DNA from: Bugula neritina
Lineage: Eukaryota > Bryozoa > Gymnolaemata > Cheilostomatida > Bugulidae
Assembly: GCA_964035545.1 (NCBI GenBank)
Contig: OZ037766.1
Location: 26,316,343 to 26,380,342, forward strand
DNA length: 64,000 nt
Direction of reading: 5' to 3'
Every line of letters begins with the position of its first letter. Position 1 is the stretch's first letter. Made by a program: the position numbers and the translations under genes. The notes beneath the pieces were generated by a model. That model was not told the origin of the DNA and ran no database searches. It saw nothing but the letters and a program-made list of their open reading frames with translations. Of the stretch, positions 1 through 11,400 are shown in pieces.

Positions 1-216
1 ATCTACTAAAAGTAATTTCTTACTATTGAAACTAAATACAAAAGGTGTAATTTATTATGAGTGGATCGTTAATACTGCTGAGCATCACTAGAGAATGCTA
101 AAGTACACTTACTACGTCTTGTGTAAAGAAATTGTTTATAGTCAAAAGATTATTTTCTATTTTAAATTATTGTCTTTGCATTGCCATGTTTCTATTTATT
201 TCCCACATCACAAAAG

Positions 217-3200
217 GTCTCACAAGTAAATCTGACATTGACTGGGACGATCAATGGAACCCCCGTATTGAGCTGGAGAATGCTGTGAGCATAAGAAACT
301 TTGACAGGAAGTATGAGATTTGTTACTTTCACACTGACCTGGGAGATAACATTCCTCACGTCTGCTTAAGTAAGTCTGCATAATAACCAAAGTTATTTCC
401 TGTTCTATGAACAGCACTGGCGAGTGTTTTATTCTTTGTGAAAGTTTATTTTTGTGTACTTATATGGCCTGATGTTTACCTCTTTGCTCTCTGTTAATAA
501 TGCACTTTCCAACACATGTTTATATGCAGCTAGCATTATAAAGTTTTATGCACTGTAAACCCATGTTTTTCATTAAAAAAAAAATTAGCATAATGTTATA
601 TAATATAACGCAAATCAATAAGATTTTAAAATGCAATTATGTTTTTTGAAATTGTTTGCTAAACTAACGCCATGTTGCTTTCAACAAGTTCTGAATCTTC
701 TGCTGTACACAAATTGAGCATATATATATAGTATAAATACACATATTATTGTATTTGTTGGTATGGGATACATTCAATGTCTATAAATCTTTACACGGAA
801 GTTATGCAAACCTGTATGTGAACAGTAAATTTGAACAGTAACTGTCTAATAACCTTATTTTTTATGACTAAAGTATTTTAGAGAGTAGTATTTTATGAAT
901 CTGGACACATTTTTTATGTTTGGCTCTTTTCAGATAATCTAATTTTTTTATTACAGCTATGAACATATCAGCCACATTCAAGGAGATGTTTGAGCTTGAT
1001 GAGTTTCCATTGGACTACCAGGCACTGAATATTTGGTTGATCTCTGAGTGGTCGTACAGCGAGTTGGATCTTGTGAAAGATGACGAGTACATGGATAGAC
1101 TTGCCGTCAACACATTTACTGGTGAGCTGTAGAAACAACATTATATTGCAGATTGTTGGTTACTCTCTGCAGCAATTTGGTGGTGTTCAATGTTCAACTT
1201 TTTTGGTTGAATTCTAATTAGGTAATTTGCTTATTGATTGTTGAACATATGTGAGTAATTTAATGATTTAGCCTATCTTGGTTTTTAGAAATTTCAAAAA
1301 TATTAAACTGAATTCCAGTTAATGTAATATATGTAACATATTTTAGATTGTATAGTGCCCTATATCTTCTTTTTTGGAGGTTTCATGGCATTAAAGTATC
1401 AGATTGCATGCTTGAATTTTTGTAATAGTATTAGTTTTGTCTGAGAAAACTCATAGTACAAAGTGTTATCAATTTTCAGCACATTCTTCAATGGAATGTT
1501 ATTGGTTTCTAATCAAAGCTTAGTTGCATGTATGGAATAACTTCTTTTAAGTTAGTAGCTTAAATTTACTCTTTATAATTGTCTTAATTATATTATTCTG
1601 CAGTACTTTTATTATCTCTATATGATATTATGTTTATTATACAAAAATATGTGGAACAGACAGTCATAGGCATTTGCAATAAATAATTTCTAGCTAAACT
1701 AATTGTCAGGGTCTCAATTTACACATAATATAACTGGAAATCATTTTAGAATCGAAGGAGTGGTTTCTCTACCCACAGCTGATTGGGGAACCAGTTGGAG
1801 AGGAAGAGGAAATAGATGAGGTTTCTGGGTCAACTTCTCAATACCCACTTTACACAATAACAGCTCAAGTAAAGAGAATACATCAGTTCTACATGTGGAA
1901 TCATGTTCTCTATATGGTAAGTTACTATTTGTTTAGCAATTGATATTCACTATTAAAACAATGCTAATGCTCTGCTAAACATTTGTGGTAAAAAGAGTAC
2001 TTAATATCAATAGTAAACATATTGTCAAACAACAACATAGCTAAAGTGCATTTGATTCAGGTTTTTGCATTAGCATACTTTTTAGTAATTTAAATCTAAT
2101 TTATTTAAAAAACATCAATCGAAATATCTGACAATAGGTGTGTGAATCAAAAGTAATAGACGTAGCATAATCAAATGGCTGTTTAGAATTTAGATGTATA
2201 CCTTAAAATGTTAGAACTTGTAGAATAAGTGTACATGGTTTTACTGGAACACCGATGGTTTTGTTAGGCTTTATAAGCAGATAGACTGCCACTCTATTTC
2301 TATCATAATAATAATAATTATCAAAAGATGATGAAATAATTTTACACATTTGACAAATAAACTTTTTTTGCTATTCCAATTATAATAGTCAGTATTACCA
2401 ATAGAAGCATAACCAATTAATCATTTAATATAAACAACATGGAGTCACAGGTTTGTTATAATGTTGTTTGAACTCTGCATGTCAACTATTCATAAAATTT
2501 ATTTAGCTAATTTTTATTTCTAGTTCATGATATTTCTTGTGGGCCTGTCTACCTTCTCCATCCCAGTGGCTGATGTTGGCTTGAGAATCTCAGGCGCACT
2601 TTTGGTGCTTCTATGTGCTCTGATCTACAGGCTCTACATGCGGCCAATGTTGCCTGTAATCGCTTATTGGACTGCTCTGGTAAGTGTCTAGCAATGTTAC
2701 GGTTACATTTATTTGCTTAGATAAATTTTTTGATGTCAGTTCGACAGCAGCTAGTTTTCTATTATTTTCTGCTTTTGGAGTTGCTTGAAGAAATAAATTT
2801 TTACTAATCTACATTTTGGTAAACATGCCATTTAATTTTATCACAATATCATAAAATTTTTAAACACCATACTTCAAGTAAATATTTTTGTTTTTGTAAA
2901 AATACAAGAGATTTAATGTATCAAATTTTAAAACTTGCATTGTAATTCATGTTTCTTTAAAATTATTATCTTAAGTAACCCTGTACATGAAACAATTTTA
3001 GTCTATCTACTTATAGCGTCCAATTTGCATTGCTTTTTAATCTGTTGATTGTAGGATAAGTACAACATGTCTATCATGCTATGTCACATCCTCATACTAC
3101 TAGAGCATAGTATTGTGGGCGGAGTTGCCAACACAGGAAGTATGCCTAATGTGACCTCTGTTGACCTCGCCTGTCTTGGTGGCATTGTAGCAGTGATGGT

Positions 3201-5132
3201 GACAATCCATTGCTACTTCTTAGCTTTCATGATTCAAACAGTAAGTTAGCAAGCTAATGGAATAAATGTTTTGGGGCTGGTGGAGAAAATTTCAGTTTTT
3301 CTGTGTGCAAGAAAAGTTATATTCTTAAATTATTATGAAACCAAAATTTATATAAAAAATAATGAACTTTAGCTTTTTAAATACCTGTAGAATGAAAGTA
3401 ATTATTTACTTAGGGCAAGTGTCTCATAGCTTGGAAATTTCTCATGTTCTAAATTTTGCCTGAGAAAGAACTTTCTCGATGCACATCAAAATGACCTATT
3501 TGTGTAAAGCATATACTGATAAGTAATTGAAAAGTTTTCTGCTTTGTATAAGTGGACTTTACTGTTAGTAAGTTCTTGCACTCACAGAGGGAAAAAATAA
3601 ATATGAAATATCATATTAGTGCCATAAAGCTATTATTGTTACACTGTTTTACTCTGAATTTTAGTGCTATGTGTGCAGAGAAGCTATAAACCAAATGATT
3701 TTATTAGTAAATTAATTATTATTAAATTAATACTACTCTAACATCAAGCAAAAGCATATGTTATTCTAAGACCAAAGTTAGCTCAAACAGATTTGTACTT
3801 TACTATTTTGCGTAAACACAACAATACGATTTATTTATCAAGCTAAGCAAAAGAGACAAGTTTCTTCAAGAAGAGGCAGCTAATTTTGAGGAACTAAACG
3901 CCACCATAAAGAAAAATCATGAGACACGAACTAACCCCAGGAAGCGATTTTATGAGCCTCCCCCTTTAACTGAACCACTGCCACCACTGGGCCACCCTGG
4001 CGTGCCATTTTCTCGTGAGTTGATAGCCGTCACCTTCTCTAGCGCCCAAGTCTTTTAGTATCCAAGTTCTTCTCTTTATTGCCTAATTAGTCATCTACCA
4101 AGTGCTCATTCTGAATGATTTCAAGCATTTTAGCTCTGTTTTAAACATTGCTTTATTTTGTTCAAAAGTGAATTTGAACTATTTTTTCTGGATTAGCTGA
4201 GAGTTGCCTTTCAATGTTGATTGTCGTTTTACTGTCAGCTTTAATAGACAGTAACTGGAGTACCATGCCATTAATAACTAGAGTAACCCACATGCTATTC
4301 AATTTACAGTTTTTTTACATTAATAAGATTTAACAGCCTACTGCTTATATATGAGTAAAACCTTTTAGTAGATTTGCTATTAAGTTAGACTATAATTGTT
4401 ATTGTGCAACATTTAACTATGTTTTCAGTGAATAAGTATTACATCTCACCGAATGGTCACGCCTCTGCGTCTCCTCGACCAACACCCCGACCAACTTTCC
4501 CTCCATCACCAAGACTTCAACGCGATATATCCTTTACAAGGAATACTATGCAGAGATCAAGCGATAGAGGTGCCCAGCCTATACTTCGGGCTTCATCTCC
4601 CTTGAGAGCAGCAGGTTATGATCATATGAATCCAGTGGAGAAAACTCATGTAAGCAATGTGTATAGCAGTTATAGATATTGTAGTGTCATGTTAACCTAG
4701 TGGTCCCTGTGGTGTAATGGTTAGTGCATTCGCTTGCAAGCCGTCTCGGGGTTCGAATCCCAGTTGAGGCAAAAGTTTTTTAGATGTTCTACTAATGGCC
4801 TTTTCAAAACCAAAATAAGCTTCTCAAAATAACATGTCTAAGAATTTGTATTTGTTATTATGATGTACTGAAGTTTGCACTTTGTACTCATGTAATTCAT
4901 ATATTTTAACTTACATGATTTTAATATTCACTCAAACAGTTTATGGCAGCAAGGCTTTAATATTTTCTGTATTGTGCATTTTTAGGAGGCAAAAATAACG
5001 GTTCCAACTTCCGTAATGCAGGCAGTGCAGAGCCGATCTCGCAGTCACAGCAGGTCCCGGGGCCGACGTCGAAGCAGGTCAAGAATTGGTAATAACAGGG
5101 TGGCTGCAGAGAGCTCATATGCCTCAGACTAA
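217..5132 (+). CDS. Cys-loop-like pentameric ligand-gated ion channel, 3' exons (5' partial)
   Basis: The exons are about 217-369, 957-1121, 1750-1916, 2524-2679, 3055-3240, 3843-4014, 4429-4649 and 4986-5132 (stop TAA). All have GT-AG borders and phases that join without a break; the left edge of the first is uncertain. The first three exons read like the extracellular beta-sandwich: WNPRIELENAV, then a FELDEFPLDYQ motif resembling the FP-x-D-x-Q motif of these receptors. No Cys-x13-Cys loop is visible. Four hydrophobic segments follow: TM1 and TM2 in the exon at 2524 (SIPVADVGLRISGALLVLL), TM3 after DKYN, and TM4 ending FLAFMIQT. The intracellular C-terminal tail is Pro-rich and then SR-rich (SRSRSHSRSRGRRRSRSR) and ends at SYASD. 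The family assignment rests on fold order and motifs. Ligand and ion selectivity cannot be inferred. The signal peptide and N-terminus lie left of the window. Confidence 0.72.
4701..4783 (+). mobile_element. tRNA-derived SINE (family A)
   Basis: This lies in the last intron of the channel gene. It has a pol III A box (TGGTGTAATGGTTAGTGC) and a B box (GGTTCGAATCC) about 30 nt apart, followed by an A/T-rich tail (AAAAGTTTTTTAG). The acceptor and anticodon stems do not pair well enough for a working tRNA. Related copies at 30525-30605 (-), 30737-30830 (-) and 41431-41515 (+) share the head and the AAGTTTTTA-type tail, which fits a dispersed SINE rather than a tRNA gene. Confidence 0.7.
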
Positions 5133-8100
5133 GTAATGTGTTGTTCTAGATTAAGGCATGTTCTAGGGCTATGAGTTAGAGAGCAAGTTGTCAGAGTAGT
5201 GAGCAAACAACTCCAAACGCACATAGAGCGAGCTGTCTTGAAATAACAAATTAGCTCCTTCATGTAGATCTTATATTCGATGACACAATCACAACGCTTA
5301 TGATATATAACAAATGTTATTTCAAACTTTTCATGATCTTCCTTTTTTATAGAATATTGCTCCACGCGCTGATAAATGTAGTTCCTTCCCTCTTGCATTT
5401 GTGGTCAATACAATTCAACTGTTGGCGATTGCTTGGTTGTCAGGTTAATTTAATATAATATAATTAGTGATTTTCGTAGTATGCAATCTATTTTTTACAT
5501 TCTTGTTATCAAAGGCCACCTTCAAAGAAATTAAATTGATCTGAGTTTGATCCATTTTCAATTTAACCTGTAAACACTACTTCTAGTCACTGAAATATTG
5601 CCTAAAAGTAGCTACCAAATACTTCAGATTTAGCAAAACTGCCAAACATAATTAGAAAATTCAAATTAAATAACCTGAGGACCTAACTTGTATTTTTACA
5701 TGTGTTTCTTGCAAACAAAAAATGCAAATTTTAAATTAAAACATTCACTCTTGAGTCTACTTCAACCTACTCAATTTCAGCATTTTCTTTTTTACTAGAA
5801 AGTTGCATTTTACTAAATTCCTTGGTCACAATATTGATTGCATGTACCTATACCGTTTATTGGCATTTTCGCAGACTGAAGTTGTGCATACTGACGTTAA
5901 GATTTTGCTTTTCTGTAATTATCTATATAAATTTTTGCCCAGTTTTTTGCAACACGTGCACTATAACGATTGTGTATCTATTTATTTAAAGAAATTATCC
6001 TCTCTTAGAAACAATCTCGTAACTGTTATAATTTTCTATATGAACTGTTATGTAATATTATCTCCCAGATTGAGTTTTTCTTCTGGTACATTGGTTAGCA
6101 TAATAAATAATATAAGTATATAATATTATAGTGATTGGCTTATACTCCTGTAATAATAATTTATGTCCTTTTAGTGTATTCATGCAACTTTGATATTTGT
6201 TTTACACACTTGTAGACTTATTATTGTTACCAACATATGCATAATATAGTTTGTGATAATTTAAATTCTTTTCAGGAAATTTGTTTTAATGATTTTTTCT
6301 ATACTTTTTTTATACTTGTATAAGATCTTTTTAATTAGCTTAATAGTTACTTTTACTTTTAACAAATTAAGTAACTTTAAATAAAATTTGTTCACCTGGC
6401 ATTCGCTACAATGAAGGCTTTTGTTTCTTAACTCTTGACATTCTGACTAAATTGACAGTTTGTTTTACAATAAGATAAAATCGTAGGCTGTAGCCATATT
6501 TCTAACTCACATGCCCCTTCTATCTTAAATTTTGAAACATGGTCAGTTTCACTGCAGCTATCTTATTCTTCAAACAGTTTTTATCAGTTGTTTTTTTATG
6601 GAAATGAGTTAGTTTTGATTTAATAGATGGCTGGTACTCACTGAAACTTTGGGCAAGTACTATATGACTTTACACAAATTCAAAAATTGATCATTGCGCT
6701 TGTTTATAATTCTTGGTAGTATTGGTGATGTGCTAAAATTGTGCTAAAGTAAACCATGAGTGGTTATTTGAATAATAACTGAAATAACTTTGTAGATAGC
6801 ATTTACCATTTTTTTGGTACCTCCTATACTTTTTTACTCAACTTTCTGTCTGACATTTGTATTTTAAGTCGTCGCATATTAAATTATAGAACTTTTGTAA
6901 CAAGCTGTGTTTAAATATTGAGCTCTTTCCATTATAGTGCCATAATGCAAGCTATAACAACCCCATCAATAAAAGTTGTAAATAATTCAGCCTATCACTT
7001 CAGTTATTAAAGTGCATGACCTGTAAATTGTGTCACCATAATGGTATTGGCTAATATCAATTTTGGTGGTTGGCCAATGGCAGCATTGTTTATGCGCGAT
7101 GGGTGATTTCCAATATAAATATATGATATGCAATTTATAATTAGTTTTAACTGTTACCCATAGCAATAATTAATCATAATTATTGGGTATTAGGTAAACC
7201 ATTTATATTTTATATAAAAGCACTAATTAAACAAATTTGTTATACGAGTTATCGGTCACTGTTTTTGCGAGACAACTCCAAATGATTGAGAGCTTATGGC
7301 TAAAATTCTATGGAGAGGGCTATTTTTGACCTTCAAACAACCTTGAAAGTGCTACGTCAAGTAAGGATTTGCTATGGCAGTATCACTTATCATAATGATT
7401 ATAAATATGAATATCACTGTGAGCTTTCACTTATACTTCACAGTAATAACTGAGTCACTAATATTTTATTAATTTTAATTACTAATAGTGTTGCAGTATG
7501 TTGCAGGTTCTAAGGCTTATACTATCATAATCAAGTGCCATGCTAAGCCTAAGGCTAATGAGTAATGGCTAATGACTATGGCAGTATGAGTATGAGTATG
7601 ACTATGAGTATGAGTATCAGTATGAGTACTGAGAGTGAGTAGTGACTAATCAGTAATCACTAAGTCTAATGTAAATGTAATGAGTAGCTTTAATCAGTGT
7701 GAATGTAATGTCTGACACTGACTGTCAACTCACATCTGTTACTGTTACTGTTAGTCATACTCATAGTGTTACTGTTAGTGTTAGTGTTACCAAATTCAAT
7801 ACGGATGGCAAGAGTTATAGTATCCGTATGGTAATGGTATAGGTATTACTATTAGTATTAGTATTACCATGACTCATAACTATGAGCATGGCCATCATGA
7901 TCAAGTTCAACTAAGTCTTAGTCTAATACTAATAGTAATAGTAGTAGTAATACTAATACTAAGTAATACTATTACTATCAGATTTAGTGGTATTGATTCT
8001 TGAAAATATTACTATTAAATTCAGTTATTTCTTATAGTTATTTTGATTCCAATAGTCGTTTTTTTATAAATAATTATAATTATGTTAATATTGTAATTTA

Positions 8101-8464
8101 ATCTGTTACTAGTAAATACTAAATTGGTATTAACTACATTATTATTATTATTAATATTAAAAGATCAAGTGTTAGTATTGTTACCTATAGTTACACTTTT
8201 GAACTAGATTTTTCAGACATAATCATAATGATAAGGATAACTTTAACGTTAACTTAATAGTTAATGGATCATATGCTGATATTATAGATTGATTAATTTT
8301 AAACTCAAATATTTAAATTCTAAATATATGTACTTTTGTTTCTTAGTTGTCACCTGCGTCTTTCATCCTGTTAGAAAATCTATAGAATGATAAAACAGTC
8401 ATGTTGTCAAAATATTAATAGCAGAACCCTGAAGCAGATGAGCTAATCACCTCCATATCTGACC
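5133..8464. other. AT-rich intergenic region between channel gene and GCC2
   Basis: No coding exon is supported here. The small ORFs lack splice support and coding-like composition. Candidate poly(A) signals for the channel gene occur at 6379-6384 and 6968-6973 (AATAAA), which would imply a long 3' UTR. The right end (7560-7990) contains a patch of imperfect short repeats, listed separately. The GCC2 promoter and 5' UTR probably lie between about 8000 and 8464. The G+C-poor sequence shows no clear core-promoter motif. Confidence 0.5.
7560..7990. repeat. Cryptically simple imperfect repeat (GTATGA / ACTAATA type)
   Basis: Roughly 430 bp built from short degenerate units. It begins with repeated GAGTATGA-like hexamers, continues through TTACTGTTAGTG blocks, and ends with ACTAATAGTAATA trinucleotide-like runs. 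Purine/pyrimidine order changes along the tract, so it looks like slippage-generated cryptic simplicity rather than one clean microsatellite. It lies about 0.5 kb upstream of the GCC2 start codon. Confidence 0.6.
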
Positions 8465-11400
8465 ATGTCTGCCACTCCTGGAGGTGGTGGAGGCAAGTTG
8501 GAGAGCCTTTCCAAAGATGATGTAATTAAGTTTGCAAAACGACAAACTTTGCTGTTGGGCAAAGCAAAGGGCAAAATTGATGGTACAACACATTAACATT
8601 CTTTAACTTTATGTTTATAAGTTAGTGCTAGGACGCTGCGTATAAATGGTTGCTGCACATTAAAAGAGTTATACATTTGTTTAAAAATGTTGATTAACTG
8701 ATTAACGATTGACTTTCTAATTGTATTCAATAACCATTTTATTTCTAAAACAAATTTAGACTCTTTTTTCTGTGTATCAGTATTTTAATATTTGTAGAGT
8801 TAACTAAGAAACTAGAGTCTGCTGAAAGTAAAAGCAATGAAGGAGAAGCAGATAGAAGACTTCAAGAGTTAGAAGTAGAAAATAGTAGAATAAAAGAAGA
8901 ACTAGGTGAAGGCTTAGCATTTCTGAAGTCAATTGTTCATAATTACATACACCATATTAACATCGTAATTTTTTAACTTTTGAATTCAGTATGAATAAGA
9001 AGTTAATGTAGCATATTGTTTAACTTAGTGGATGCTACGGAGAAGTTAGCGCAGACAAGGGAGCGGTATGCTGAGGTAGAAGAAGAGAGATTAGCTGCAG
9101 TCACAGGGTACCAATCCCTGCAGACTACACTTGAGCAGATTCAAGGCACTCACTCTGAAACTTGCCAGCGTCTAGAAGAGACCATCCAGCAGCTCACCAA
9201 TCATAATACCGTTAGTTAATCTCTACCCACCTTGTTTCTTTTTGGTTTATATCCGTTTTCATTATCAACCGGTTCTCTCTTTAGTAAATTTGGGTGTGCG
9301 GGCGTGATGAAAAAAGTATCACGCCCGCACACCCAAATTTATTAAAAATTTAGAATAAAAGACATAGAAAATCAAGCAAAATTAGAAAAAAAACCCTTGC
9401 TTATTCAGCTGTCTTTGTTAATATTTTATTAGTTTGATAAAAGAAGTTATATACATTAGTGGCTAAACTGTGAAAACTAGCTAAAAACTAGGTCAAGTAA
9501 AATGACCCACGAGCATTTTTTTTTGTTTTAATTAAGATAATTTCAGTTTATACTACCTGCTATCTTCATGCATAAATGGTAGTTATGCAACTCTTAATTT
9601 GAGCTGAATTTAAGTTTTTATTATTAGCAAGGGCTTTGTTTGTTTGTTTACAGAGTTTGGAAGAAGAAAATGAATGTTTGAAGATGCAGAAGTCTAGCAC
9701 ATTGGAAAGTGTCAAAGCTCTACAGATAGAGCATCAAAAGTTATCTGAAGAAAAGGGTTTACTGGAGCAGCAGCATAAGGTATGTTTTGCTGCCTGCTGC
9801 CTGTGTATATTCAGTGATATTATGACTCATTTAAACTGTTTTGATCTCCAAATTGGTTATGCAGGAGACCGGTGATGAGTTGACAGAAGCCAACCGACTC
9901 AAGGAAAAGCTGATGGTCAATTTCAAAGCTCTCAAGCAGAAATATTTGGAGCTGAAAAATGATAGAGGAAGCATGTCACCATCTCCTTCACAAAGTGAGG
10001 GCGGTTTTCGCTTGTACTTGAGTTGAAAGTCATATTATTCTGTATAAATAGTAGTATATTTTAGGACTTATGTTATTCTGTATAAATAATAATTTAATTT
10101 AGGAATTATATTATTCTGTATAAAGAATAGTATAATTTAGGAATTATACTATTCTGTGTAAATAGAAAGTCACTTCTGCTGCTCACGAGTAACTTGCTTT
10201 CAGGTGCCGGAGAGACAGAGAGTTTACGTGCACAGGTTGACTCGTTGACTCAGTTGTTGGAGGAAAGTAAAGCCTCATTGTCTCAATCATCTTCAGCCTG
10301 TGACACTTTGCAGGAGGAGCTTACTCATGTAAAGGGTGAACTTGGATACAAGACAGCAGAGTATGATGCCTTGAAACTTCAGTGTGACTCAGTGAAGACC
10401 GAGTACAACTCTCTCCAAGTTGAGTATGACTCTGTACAAACAGAATGTGATGCTTCGAAACTCGAGTACGACTCGATGAAGGCAGAAAATGACTTGGTAA
10501 AGACACAGTATGATTCTGTTACTGAAGACTGTAGGCTATTGAAGATTGAAATGTCGAAATTGCAAGATCAACTTGAGCTAGGGGCTGCAGTGAGTGTTTT
10601 ACTGCTTATTTGCATATATATTGGTGTCTTGGACGGTATGCTGCAGTACTTTAGTTACCTACATTGGAGTAAAATTTGCTTTTGACAATTTAGTTTATTG
10701 ATAATTTAATATTTGATGTAACCAATGATCTGCATGTGTTGTCTATTGGGCCTGTTCTTTGTCCATAGCCCCTCTCCACTATAAACAATCTTTTCTCAAT
10801 GTCCATGCTAAAGATCGAATTATTTAAAAGGCATAAATATATTTTTTTCTTTGCAATTTTCTATATTCAGTTTTTATGTGTAATAGTTAGATTCTCTAGT
10901 TGTCTACTAATTCATGATGCAGGGTGAAAAGAAGGCTTTGGGTGAGCACCAATCAGAAATCAGTTGCTGGCAGCAACGAGTAGAAGAAATGAAGAAGGGA
11001 TATGAGCAGACAATCTCAAATGATAAAGTAGGATATTCCACAATGCAATATATTTTCTAATGACTTAGTTTTCTGGTGTATTATTTAAAGTTTTTACAGT
11101 TAAATTATTTATCGATGACTATCCGCGTACCCCTTCATTGAAATATATAGTTTATGAAATAATATATGGGTTTCTGCTATCATAACTGTTGTACAGTTTA
11201 GCTTTTTGGCTGCTATTTTTTAGCTTTATAGCTTTTAGTATTTGTGTAAGCTTAATTAGACTTTTTGCAAGATTTCATTTCATGAGTAAGTGAGAGCGAA
11301 TGAGTGGTTTTAACAATGAGTTGTGTAAAAGATATTGTAGAGAAGTTTCTATTTATTATGTCACAATTTTCTACGAAAGAACATCTTTGGTCAATTCTTC

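Noticed and set aside
4701-4783. Functional tRNA gene
   Set aside because: The A and B boxes are present but the acceptor and anticodon stems do not pair properly, and related copies elsewhere point to a SINE.
5803-6123. 106-residue + strand ORF
   Set aside because: AT-rich chance ORF rich in Phe, Leu and Tyr, with no splice context or motif.
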